Shown: in pieces, positions 1 through 9,970 of the stretch
How positions within the stretch are numbered: position 1 is the stretch's first letter
Layout: each line of letters starts with the position of its first letter
NCBI GenBank assembly: GCA_032821775.1
Contig: JAVLRN010000004.1
Coordinates: 2,480,001-2,544,000 of the forward strand
Direction: 5' to 3'
Length of the DNA stretch: 64,000 nucleotides
DNA from: Sanguinoderma infundibulare
Taxonomy: Eukaryota > Basidiomycota > Agaricomycetes > Polyporales > Polyporaceae
The notes under the pieces: model-generated
What the model was told of the DNA's origin: nothing
Databases searched by the model: none
What the model saw: the letters and a program-made list of their open reading frames with translations, nothing else
Made by a program: the position numbers and the translations under genes

Positions 1-29
1 CACAAGTAAACCAAGCACCAGGACCTTCC

Positions 30-2274
30 TTAGTTCCTAGGTTCGATAGTCACCGGAACAGCCGGACGTGTGGCGGCGAAGTAATCCAGATAGTTCCTCT
101 CATACTCCCGTGTATCCCACCCCTCCTTCAGCCGGAACCGGAACCTCTGCATCAGCGCGCACACGGCGGTGCGTATCTCCTGCATTGCCAGCCCCTTGCC
201 CACACAGTTCATCGGGCCATGCGAGAATGCCATGAACGCCGCCTCGTTGTGCACGAGGTCTGAGCCGTCCAATTTCTTGCCTTGCTCTTGGTTCGGGAAG
301 CGGGCGGCGTCGAGGGAGAGGTGGCCGGAGGCGACGAGCCAGCGCTCGGGCCAGAAGGCCGTGGGGAACGAGAAGTTGCGAGGGTCGCGGTGGAGGACGT
401 ACGGTGCGACGAAGATGGCTGTTCCCGCGGGAAGCGTTCTGTCCAAGGCACCGTGAATCACCGGGCTTGTCGAGGAATAAGTAGGGGAATGGCCTCATGC
501 ATACCTAGAACCTACGACAACGCCGGGGGAGTCGTGGGGGATTTGACGCGAGCTGCTCACCATGACAGGTGGGTATAGCCTCAGCGCCTCGTTTCTGGAT
601 CATATCGGTCAGTTTGACATCGGTGTCGGAGCTCGCGCAGACCTGGAGGACTCACATAACCGCATTCAAATATACCATGTCCCGGTGATGGCGCGTAACG
701 AGCGCATCTTCGCCAAGAGGATAGAACCTGTCGACTTCCTCTTGCAACGCCGCGTATGTGTCAGGATTCGTCGCTAGACAGAAGAAAATAGTAGTCAGTG
801 TGCTCGCGGTCGTGTCTGACCCAGCGACGACGGCCAAGATGCCGTCATGGATGAGGTGCTCCATAGGCGGAGCCTGAACATGTGGGAGATCTTCATTGTT
901 CTGTTTCGCGTTGGATCAACGAAATTGTTGGGGGGCCCTCGACCTTGAGAAAGGGTGTCGCACCAGATAATGAAAAAGATCCTTGGTGACCGACCCCCGC
1001 GCCATGCGGACCTTGACGCAATCTTGACCGTACTTGATGAACTTATTCAATGGGGCGACGGCGGCGGGTATCTTCCCCAGCCACAGGGCGGGGAAGGGGA
1101 TGTGACCGAAGACGGCGCCTAAACTGTGCGCGAATTTGAACATTAATCGTGCAAACTTAACTGTGACCAGGGTAGGAGGCTTACACGGTCCCATCTACGA
1201 GAATCTTCCGAATACCGGCTGTGTCGCCTTCCTGCAGCAGATTCGAGCCGCCGCCAAAGCTAGGCAACCCCGTCAGTGTCTACGACTAAAGCTTGACTTG
1301 TGAAGGAGAGCGCACGCCATGTCCGTCATAAAATCGTATCTGTGTGCCGATCAGGCACAAAGCAGGCAGTGTGTGAGTAGAGTACTCACGAGAAACGGTC
1401 AAACCATTCACTAAGGATCAACTCCCCTCGTTGTTCCGACAGCTTGTCTACAAGCTGTCGCACCCGCACGGCGTAGAGCTGTTCATACTCCTTGAGGGCC
1501 GCTGGGCTGAGGCCGCGAGCCCAAGGACGGCGACGGCGCAGATGCTCCTCTGTATCTGTGATGCCCACCAAGGGAACGTTCTTTGCTGACATGAGGCCCC
1601 CGATGAAGTCTGTGATCGTGAAACAGTTGAGGTTGTTGCCAAAGACAAGGGGGACGTGAAGGCTTACGTGGACCCTTCGAGATACCCGTGTTTCCGGATC
1701 CCCCAAAGACTTGTGGAATGACAGAGGGATCTCTGAACGAGAGGGCATTTGGACCTGAAGAGCAATGTGCAGTTGGTACGGACTCGAAGCGATCCGGAGG
1801 AATAAAGTGATTAGGTACCTATTCTGACAACTTCACCGTAGCGATCATGGAGGGATTCGAGGTACATTGGCTGGCGTCCCGTACCAACGATCGCTGCGTG
1901 CCAAAGCTTCGAGGTACGGCACCAAAAGGGTCCAGGATATTGTGCGAGCGGATGAACAGGCGACAGACGGTAGAGGATGACCGACAGAGTCAGTGTAATG
2001 AGATGCGTGGCGTAGCATACCAGATAGGTCTGGAGCGAGAACGAGCGGGGAGGAAGGGATGCGTATGTCGCTGTAAGAGTGGGAGGGCCGAAGAGCAGGG
2101 AGGCGTGATATCGGACGGAGTACGACTCATGCTTTCGGAAAATGAAATGGGTTATCTGAAGTCGGGATGTCAGAGTGAGGAACCGCTACCACCGATACAT
2201 CCGGGGCAAACCAAGGGACTCACAAGAGCAAGAGAGATGGTCAAGGAAATGGTGTCTCTCAGTCCATCTGCCAT
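30..2274 (-). CDS. Cytochrome P450 monooxygenase, copy A (complete, about 10 exons)
   Basis: Haem-thiolate monooxygenase, expected to sit in the ER membrane by an N-terminal anchor and to oxidise a small hydrophobic substrate with electrons from a P450 reductase. Visible motifs are the I-helix AGSDTTAS (near 800), an ExxR K-helix in an exon reading NEALR or similar, and the haem loop FSHGPMNCVGKG with the Cys ligand (near 210). The usual Arg two residues before the Cys is Met here. The start at 2274 begins MADGLRDTIS and is followed by a short intron, the same layout as copy B at 6332. All exons join in frame (DIVRIG/GPNALS, FDRFS/YDFMTDMA, FHYL/NNEDLP), so the gene looks intact. The stop is close to the left edge but inside the window. 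Copy B is its inverted paralogue, roughly three quarters identical by eye in the last exon. The CYP family cannot be assigned from the sequence alone. Confidence 0.9.
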
Positions 2275-2819
2275 TTCTGGGGCGGATCGGTCACAATGCA
2301 AATGGTCGGGGGAGAAGACTTCGGCGGCGGTCCAAGTTGAGCAGGCCTGTATATTATATGCCAGGATAGGCGGCTGTGTGGCTCTGGTACGTCATGGAGT
2401 TACCACGGTGCCAGCGGCGGCTTCGTACTAAGTAATTCGCAGTAGAGTTGTGAGACATACCGCACGTGCCGTCAACCATACAACTACCGGCGCCGGTCTC
2501 TTCGGACCACCCCGGCGCCTCTCGGACGTATGACCAGGAAAAAACCTCAGGTCTTCTTCTTCCCCTGCTGGTCTCACATGCGTTGTTCTAGTCTAATCTG
2601 TTAATCCTTGCAAAGGGACACGACATTCGACGGTGATACATATAAAGCAGTAGCGTAGAGCAAGACAAAATCCGCTAAATAACGAGTACTATCATGCAAA
2701 CAAACTAGTCAATCTTGTCCGATCGTGTCCGCGGCGATGCTCCCCTTCTGCTCTCGAATCTCAAGTCACTACTGGCACTCCCCACTCCTCGTCTCGTCCA
2801 GATCAAAATGTAGCGCGGC
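2275..2819. other. Intergenic: 5' region of P450 A and 3' region of the protease
   Basis: This 545 bp stretch lies between the P450 A start and the protease stop, both genes being on the minus strand. Apart from the TATA-like element near 2350, no coding exon is supported. A TATA-like string on the plus strand near 2638 has no matching gene. Confidence 0.6.
2350..2359 (-). promoter_or_regulatory. TATA-like element of P450 copy A
   Basis: On the minus strand this reads CATATAATAT, about 75-85 bp upstream of the start codon at 2274. The distance suits a fungal TATA box. Position and composition are the only evidence. Confidence 0.4.
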
Positions 2820-4748
2820 TCAGTCGCTGTACTTGCCCATGGCCCCTCTCTCGTAGTCCGCCGTGTTGTCCTGCAGACGCACAGCGGTGTACCGCGCGCC
2901 GCTCTTGCCCTTCACCCCGCGCACGCACATTGTCAGCGTCACCGCGAGCAGCACGACGCCGACGAGCAGGTTCGCGGCGAGGAGGCCGAGAGCGATCATG
3001 CCGTACTTCTTGCCCCAGCTGTCCCCGCCGTCCGCCGAGCTATCGGACGAGGCCACCGCGCCGGTGACCGAGAGGACGTCCGATTTCGTCGAGTTGCTCA
3101 GACTGCTCTGGTCCGGCTTCCCGTAGAACGCGACGGCGGTGAGGGGGTCAATTTCCATTGGGAGCTTCGCGAGGGTCGCGTTACGCTGAGCAGAGAAATC
3201 GGTCCACATCGTGGAGGTGTCAGTCGTGCTGAGCATCTGGACGAACGGGAGTCCGTTCGTGTGGTTGGTGGGGTAGTAGTCGCCGTAGTCGAAGCTGTGC
3301 GATGCACAAGGGTTAGCAAGCAGCAAGTTGGGAGGATTCCGTGGCCGCAGCACTCACGAGGCGTAGACGTTGCGCAAGAAGGCATCACCGAGGATGATAT
3401 CGAAGCCGACGAAGGAGTTGGGGTCGAGCGTGAGGGGCTGGTAGGTGTTGACGCAGATAGTCGTGTTCACCATCCCGCCGTCCATGCCTATCGGTATCTC
3501 GATCACCGTCGGCCAGGTGATGTCGAGCGGGTGCACAGGGAACTCCTGACCACTGCACACAATTGCGATAGTCAGCGCAATGCTCAAACTGTAGAGCAAT
3601 GCGATGCTTACCCGAAGACAAAGGTCAGGTTCGTGCCCTCCCTGCAGGGAACGAACCAGAGGCCGGTGAGATTATCGTATTGCGAGCCCGAAATGCCGCC
3701 GTAGATCGCATCGACGGCCGCAGGTGGCAGAGGCGGGAACGAGAAGCCGGTGTCGAGCGCGGCGACGATCTTTCCCGAGGGCGCGCCGGAGATGCGCGAC
3801 TTGTTGAACGTGAACGCTTGCCCGTTGATGTTCATCGCGTCCATGACGATGCTCCAGTGCTCAGGAGCGATGCGCGTGAGCTGCGGCGCGTTCGCGACGG
3901 CCTCAAAGCCATCCGCGTGGTTGGAGATTGCGAACCAGCCGTCGGCGGTGTCGTCGAGGGCACTTGTGCGCGCGAGCTGGACGTCGAAGTTGTTGGGGAG
4001 TGACGGGTCTAGGGCGAACAGGGACGTGATGGGTGCGCGGCCGAGATCATCGGCGGCGTCCGTGCCCCACGCTTGCTGGATGGTGGAGTAGATGCTCCCG
4101 GTGTCGAACGCCATACCAATGATTCCGTCTACGTTTGAGGTATCAAAATCTTGGATGGACGTAGGGTTGATGAAGGCTGGAGAACCCGGGTTAGGGCATG
4201 CGTATGATGCGCTGAAAAATGCGAACTTGCATACCTTGCGAGGGGACGACGTAGTCTCCGATCTGGAACTCGGCGAAGGCGACGTTACCCTCGATGTGGC
4301 CGGCGCCATATCCGATCTGAGAGACGAGGTCGGTTGAGTTCTTCAGCTGCATGTTGCGACCCATGGTGTTGACCCAGAGGTCGGTCGAACCGGTGTCAAG
4401 CAGAACAGTGAAATCTATTGCGAATTTACATTCGTCAGAGATTGTGCGCCGAATTTCAAGTGTTGAAGTTTTGAAAGCTTACCTTCCCCGCCAAGTGAGA
4501 TGTCGACAGTGTACTGAATAAAACGTGAGAAACGAGGCCGATCGCCTAGTCTGGAACGGACTCACCATGAGGTCGTTGGACGTGGACACCTCCATCTCGT
4601 CCTGTGTCCCGCTGGCTACATAGCGGTAACCAGTGCCATGGGTCTTGATGTTGAAAGAATTGCTCTGACGGGCTAATGCGAACCTCGCGAGGAGGGAGAA
4701 CGGGAGTGCAAGCCCCACGACCTGGAGAAGAGAAAGGGGAATAACCAT
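2820..4748 (-). CDS. Pepsin-like aspartic protease with C-terminal membrane anchor
   Basis: Secreted acid endopeptidase of the A1 (pepsin) family. The N-terminus has a hydrophobic leader (MVIPLSLLQVVGLALPF). The first catalytic motif is LLDTGSTDLWV, coded near 4380-4410. The second reads AALDTGFSFPP, coded near 3740-3760, where Thr or Ser normally follows the Gly of DTG. A conserved C-lobe stretch (DIILGDAFLRNVYA) precedes a Ser-rich linker, one strong transmembrane helix (IALGLLAANLLVGVVLLAV) and a basic cytoplasmic tail, so the mature enzyme is probably held at the plasma membrane or wall face rather than released. Several short introns interrupt it. A longer start with a mini-exon at about 4817 (ATGGATCAGC followed by GTGAGT) is possible, but the 4748 start gives a good signal peptide. 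Flanked on both sides by P450 paralogues. Confidence in the family is high, in the exact start moderate. Confidence 0.9.
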
Positions 4749-6331
4749 CGCCGCAGATGAACAGGAGAAAGAAAGAAGAAAGAAGAAGGTGAGGAATCCT
4801 ACTCACGCTGATCCATGATCAGGCCGTTATATATGCCGGAACGCTCAGTGGGTACAAATTTGATACGCTTTTGATGCGTTGCACCTCGCGTCGGGGCTGT
4901 TCCATGGCAAAGGCACTATCAATCGACGCACACGTAGTCAATATGCTGTCCTGGGAACTGTGCGCGTATGCGCGGGCCCAGAAGACTACCGACTTGCAAA
5001 TTACCGCACCCTCTCAACGAGTTCTCCCGGACTCCAACGATGTGACGGGAATTAAAACACGGCCATCGGATAAGCCTGTATAGGATGGGTGAGATGTAAG
5101 CCTGGGCTAAGTGGAGAAAATCTCAGTGACAGGAAGCGGATCACCAGGTATGATTGCCATTCAAGTTGGTGCAAAACGTGGGATGGACGCTGATGGACGA
5201 CCTGCAACGTTGTCGGATGTTAGTTGGTAATTCGCATACGGGAGGCGATATTGTTGGCAATATGGACAAGCTACTCAACTTGTTTGGGCTCATGGTAAGT
5301 ATCCACGGTGCAGGACTCTAGAGAGGGACAGTGTTTGGTTGTGCAATCGAGCTCACAGTGCGGTGTAGGGGATATGGTATTGGTCGTTCAACAGGGCCGA
5401 CACGCTTCCTCACAGCGGCCAAGATTACAGTCATGATGGTTTTCTGCGAGGGGACGTAAGTCCTGATCGGCACGGATCAGGGAAAGCTGCAAGAAAGCTG
5501 TACGAACAGCGTACATGAGCTTACCCCTAACGAGCGTTCCGTTCACCACCTTCCCACAGTGGTACGCCCAGGGCGCCGTCATCCAGGGCCCGATGAACTG
5601 TTGAGTTGTACTGCTGTTGCTTCGTTGAACTCTTCTTTACCAGGGCGCAGCTGCCACAGCAGGCTTGCCGCAAGGCCGTTTGGCAGTGTAAGTATGGTCG
5701 CATCCTGGGGAGCAATATCGTCATTCAGCACGGGGTGGTAACAGTAATGCGGCCGTGGCAATTACGAGAAGTTTCTTACCCTGAGCCGAAGGGAACGAGG
5801 CAGAGAAGGAAAAGTGCGCCTGAGAGTCGAGACGACGACCGGCTGAAAAGCTGTGCACTAAGCGCCGGAAGGAAGCAATAATCGGATACACGCTCGGAAG
5901 GAAGCGCACACCCTCGGGTCCTTAGCCCGGCCTTAGCCCTGTCCAACTCAATGTCCATCCTGACCCCTTCCTCCAAGTCCTGAGTCCACTAATTGCGCAT
6001 GCTGTCACACACGAGAGGCCCATTCTGCCCTACCGAAGAATCCCAATGCATCCATGACCTTTCAAGCTGACACAAAATCCGCCTTCCTGTTACAGTAAGG
6101 TGGAGATAAGGACTTGGATCGTCTGCTGGCTTCCGTGTCACTGACTCGGACGTTCTCCTCGGGCAGATCATTCAAGCTCCAATAGCAGTCAGAAGGCCGG
6201 CTTGACGCCATGACGTGCAGCATGGACGGCGCTTCCTGCACAAAACGGCTGCCAGTGGACATACAAGCCTCGTCTCAGTCTTCTGCCCCAACACCAGCTG
6301 TTTTCTACCTCCCCAGATAGAGGTCTCGACG
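4749..6331. other. Long divergent intergenic region between protease and P450 B
   Basis: About 1.6 kb separates the divergent starts of the protease (minus) and P450 B (plus). It holds the protease TATA box. The open frames in it (for example 5606-5881 and 5579-5761) are short, overlap on both strands and have no recognisable motif. I see no gene in it. Confidence 0.5.
4827..4834 (-). promoter_or_regulatory. TATA box of the aspartic protease gene
   Basis: The minus strand reads ATATATAA, about 80 bp upstream of the 4748 start codon. The spacing is typical for fungal genes. This is a sequence match only. Confidence 0.5.
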
Positions 6332-8548
6332 ATGGCGGTATTGACTACGGGAGAGGGAGCCGCAGGCCTCAAAGGCATCATATCGACCGCCGTCCCTTCT
6401 GCTTTGGTGAGTGGAATCAAATCAGTACTAACTCACTGGTTTCTCACTTCGACTTTCCAACTCCAGATAGCTCACTTCGTTTTTCGAAAGCACGAATCGT
6501 ACTCCGTCCGATATCATGCATCCCTTCTCTTCGGCCCTCCCACTCTTATAGCAGCATACGCAGCCCTCCCTCCCCGCTCGTTCTCTCTCCAGACTCATTT
6601 CTTATGCTATGCCACGTATCTACTTGCACTATCGCTGTCGGTCATCCTCTATCGTGTCTCTCCTGTTCATCCACTGGCGCAATACCCCGGACCTTTTTGG
6701 TGTCGTCTCACAAAGCTTTGGCACTCGACGATTGCCAGCACAGGACGGCAGCCGATGTACATCAAGGCCCTCCACGACCGCTATGGTGATATTGTCAGAA
6801 TAGGTGACCGTTCTACTCTTCGGGATCGCTACCTCGCATTCATCCCGTTGCTTTGCAGGGCCAAATGATCTATCGTTTAGAGACTCTTCAGTTATTCCCC
6901 AAGTTTTCGGGGGATCAGGTAACATGGGTATTTCAAAAGGACCTCGTAAGTTTCCGCGTCCGTCCATTCTTTCCGGTAAATTACTAAGCCAAGTCGAATT
7001 ATAGACTACATTGGGGGCCTAATGTCAGCCAAGAACTACCCTATGGCGGGTATTGCGGATACAGAGGAACATCTGCGCCGTCGCCGTGCCTGGATGCGTG
7101 GCCTCGCTCCGGCAGCTCTCAAGGAGTACGAGCATCTCTTCGCCTCGCGGGTCCTACAACTAGTAGACAAGCTCGAAGAGCAACGCGGGGAGTTGATCCT
7201 GGGGGACTGGTTCGACCGTTTTTCGTGAGTTTTGCGGAAGCAATGTGCCACGTGCCATCTCATCGTCACCCACAGATACGACTTCATGAACGATATGGCG
7301 TACGCCTCTTCTACCATTTACGATCCCTGTCATAGGTCCTGATCCTTTAACCTAGCTTTGGTGGTGGATCAAACCTGCTGCAGGAAGGAGATATGAGCGG
7401 GATACGAAAGATCCTCGTAGATGGATGCCAGTGAGTTAGCTACTCGTCTCATATCCACGCCATATGTCTGAAACAGTAGATAGCTTCGCCCTCTTTTTTG
7501 GCAACTCGCCTTTCCTCGCTATGTGGCTTGGGAAGATACCGGCCGTGGTCGCACCACTGAACGCGTTCATTCAGTATGGACAAGACTGCGTGAAGGCCCG
7601 CATGGCACGAGAGTCTACCACCAAGGACCTATGTCATTATCTCGTGCGCCATTCCTTCCCCAAGGACGTCTGATGGATCTGCTGATTTTCATCTAAAAGA
7701 ATAACGAAGACCTGCCAGACCTCCCGGCGCCCCCTGCGCAGCATCTTCTCCATGACGGCATCTTGGCAGTCGTTGCTGGGTCAGATACCACCGCAAGCGC
7801 ACTCACGACTATCTTCTTTGGTCTATTGGCCAATCCCTGGGCGTACGAGACCTTGCAAGAGGAAGTCGACAGGTTCTATCCTCCCGGCGAGGACACGCTC
7901 AGCACTCGCCACCACAGGGACATGGTATACTTGAACGCGGTGATGTGAGTTCTCGGACGGCTGTTGCTACATCAGTCACTGACGTTAAAGCAGAAATGAA
8001 GCGCTGAGGCTGTTCCCGCCTGTGATGGTGAGCAGCTCGCGTCAAATCCCACATAACTCCCCCGGTGTTGTCGTCGGTTCGAGGTATACTATCCTTCTAC
8101 TCGTTCCTCGAAAAGCCTGGTGATTGACGGCGCCTCGTGCAGAACGCTTCCTGCGGGAACAGCCATCTACGTCGCACCCTACATCCTCCACCGCGACCCT
8201 CGCAACTTCTCGCTACCCACGACGTTCTGGCCCGAGCGCTGGCTCGTCACTGCGTGCCACCTCTCCCTAGACGTCGCCCTTGCCAGACTCCCACCAAGTG
8301 CGCAGCAGGAGAAGTTCGAGTTGGTGCACAACGAGGCCGCGTTCATCCCGTTCTCGCACGGACCGATGAATTGCGTCGGGAAGGGGTTGGCCATGCAGGA
8401 GATGCGCACGACCGTGTGCGCGCTGATGCAGCGGTTCCGGTTCCGGCTGAAGAGCGGGTGGGATCCGCGTGAATACGAGAAGAGCTATCTGGATTATTTC
8501 GTGTCTACGCGTCCCGATCTTCCTGTGACTCTCGAGCTAAGGAGCTAG
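6332..8548 (+). CDS. Cytochrome P450 monooxygenase, copy B (complete, about 10 exons)
   Basis: Paralogue of the P450 at 30-2274, in opposite orientation. The first exon (MAVLTTGEGAAGLKG..) is followed by a GTGAGT intron, then a hydrophobic N-terminal region and the proline hinge YPGPFW. Later exons give GPNDLSFRD, FDRFS/YDFMNDMA, the I-helix AGSDTTAS (7780-7800), the K-helix NEALRLFPP (about 7995-8020) and the haem loop FSHGPMNCVGKG (about 8350-8390) with Met where the consensus has Arg. Intron positions match copy A throughout, so the two arose by duplication and inversion or by inverted duplication. All exon joins stay in frame when the acceptors nearest the conserved residues are used, so the gene looks functional. 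It is expected in the ER with P450 reductase as partner. The substrate is unknown. Confidence 0.9.
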
Positions 8549-9208
8549 TAAGGGAAACCTCCGGTGACGTTGCTGTGATTGGATTGTTGTGTAGACGCGC
8601 GAAGATATAAACTGCTGTCAGGTCCGCGTCGGTCACCGATTCCCTATATAATCAAATGCGTTTATCATCTGTTTTTTGCGTTCGAGTTCTCTCACCACCA
8701 CCCCGCTCCCCCCCCTCATCCTTTTGACCCGACTATGCTGGCAGGAGACGGAGGGCTCTGTCGAGCGGATGTAGCACGATGCACGCACGGTGAGATTTAT
8801 ACATTGCGCCATTTTCTTCAAGTTCGTAGAACCTCGTCTGGTCGTCGTCTTAGTGGTGTTGGACATTTTAGGTACTGCATATGGTCTTCCATCAGTCGCG
8901 CCTTACCTCCACACGGCATGTCCTTGGAGCCTGCCATGGTCCTTCTTTGCGTGTAAGAAGATTAGTTTCGTGGTCGGAATCCGTCGGATAGGAGTCCTGC
9001 TCCGCCACCCCTCCGAGTCAGCGACCCCAAAACCTGTGGTCATGATCATCGTCCAAAATGAACCCGGTCGCGATGGTCGGGCATCTCAACGTTCCGATAG
9101 CATTCGCCGAAGCGCAAGCAATGGAACCAAAGAAATACCTCGTTTTCTTGGACCACGTACGTCACGTCACACCAATCCTTCAATCTACCGCTCACCCTTA
9201 TTTCTAGA
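8549..9208. other. Intergenic, with an unresolved open frame
   Basis: Downstream of P450 B. An open frame at 8790-9242 begins with a hydrophobic stretch (RLVVVLVVLDILGTAYG) that could be one transmembrane helix. A different frame at 9058 gives MNPVAMVGHLNVPIAF and then reaches a GTACGT..TAG intron-like string (about 9157-9207). I could not join these into a convincing gene. Confidence 0.3.
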
Positions 9209-9697
9209 TGGAATGGCCGAGGGGATGGCTACCCCTCCCTGATAGCCCGTAGTGTGGCTATCACGCGAGCGTCGTCGCCCGCGGTTTGCGCCGCGCCGAC
9301 GAGTCGAGACTCGAGAGGCATTATTTCCAACATGGTCATCCCCATCCGCCCCAATCGCGACCTGGACCATCGCCCGTCTGTAGGATCGAACCGCCCCTTC
9401 CCGTTCTCGGGATGTTGCTACTGGTTCGACAGCTCAGTCTCGATCCGCGTTCGCCGAAAGCCTGGCGAGCAGTTCGACAACGACAGCGCGTTGGCACTGG
9501 CCTCTGACGATGGCAACCTGATCTGGGACACTTTCGACGAGGACCATCGGCGTAGGACAAGATATCTTCCGGCTGACTCGCCTCCCTTGGCTGCTGCTAC
9601 CCTCGTACCGTTGGTGGACCTGTGGCTGGACCTGACGCAACACCTGATCCACCCTGCACTCCTGACGAAGAGACAAAGCAATACCTCAACGCGATAA
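9209..9697 (+). CDS. Hypothetical protein, possible 3' exon of an unrecognised gene
   Basis: An open frame of about 160 codons ends at 9697. It would follow an intron-like GTACGT..TTTCTAG string ending at 9207, so it may be the last exon of a small gene whose first exon lies in 8790-9156. The translation contains IIRPNRDLDHRP-like polar text, SIRVRRKPGEQFDND and WDTFDEDHRRRTRYLP. It has acidic and basic patches and no domain I recognise. The phase between candidate exons is not settled, and no ATG opens this frame. Possibilities are a lineage-specific basidiomycete protein, a decayed gene or chance. Confidence 0.25.
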   Translation, partial: WNGRGDGYPSLIARSVAITRASSPAVCAAPTSRDSRGIISNMVIPIRPNRDLDHRPSVGSNRPFPFSGCCYWFDSSVSIRVRRKPGEQFDNDSALALASDDGNLIWDTFDEDHRRRTRYLPADSPPLAAATLVPLVDLWLDLTQHLIHPALLTKRQSNTSTR

Positions 9698-9970
9698 TCG
9701 CTTTCTCCTCGTGAAACGGGATCGTATCTTTTCTGCACGAGATTGCGCGAAACCTAGCCGCTTCACCAGCGTAGTGATGCGGAATCGTGCCAATGTACAT
9801 TGGTATTCTGTAACTAGGAAGACTTTACCATAATGTAACAATAATAAGTCACTCATGATCCCGAGTACCCATGCATGTATGGACGCAAACAAGCACAGCA
9901 TAGCCAAAGCAGCGATCAGCATGTGCATACCCATCCCGACCTACGAGGAGAACGACGAGGCCGGGCCCTG

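Noticed and set aside
1847..2431. A 194-codon plus-strand frame starting MEGFEVHWLAS
   Set aside because: It is antisense to the N-terminal exons of P450 copy A, whose minus-strand translation matches copy B.
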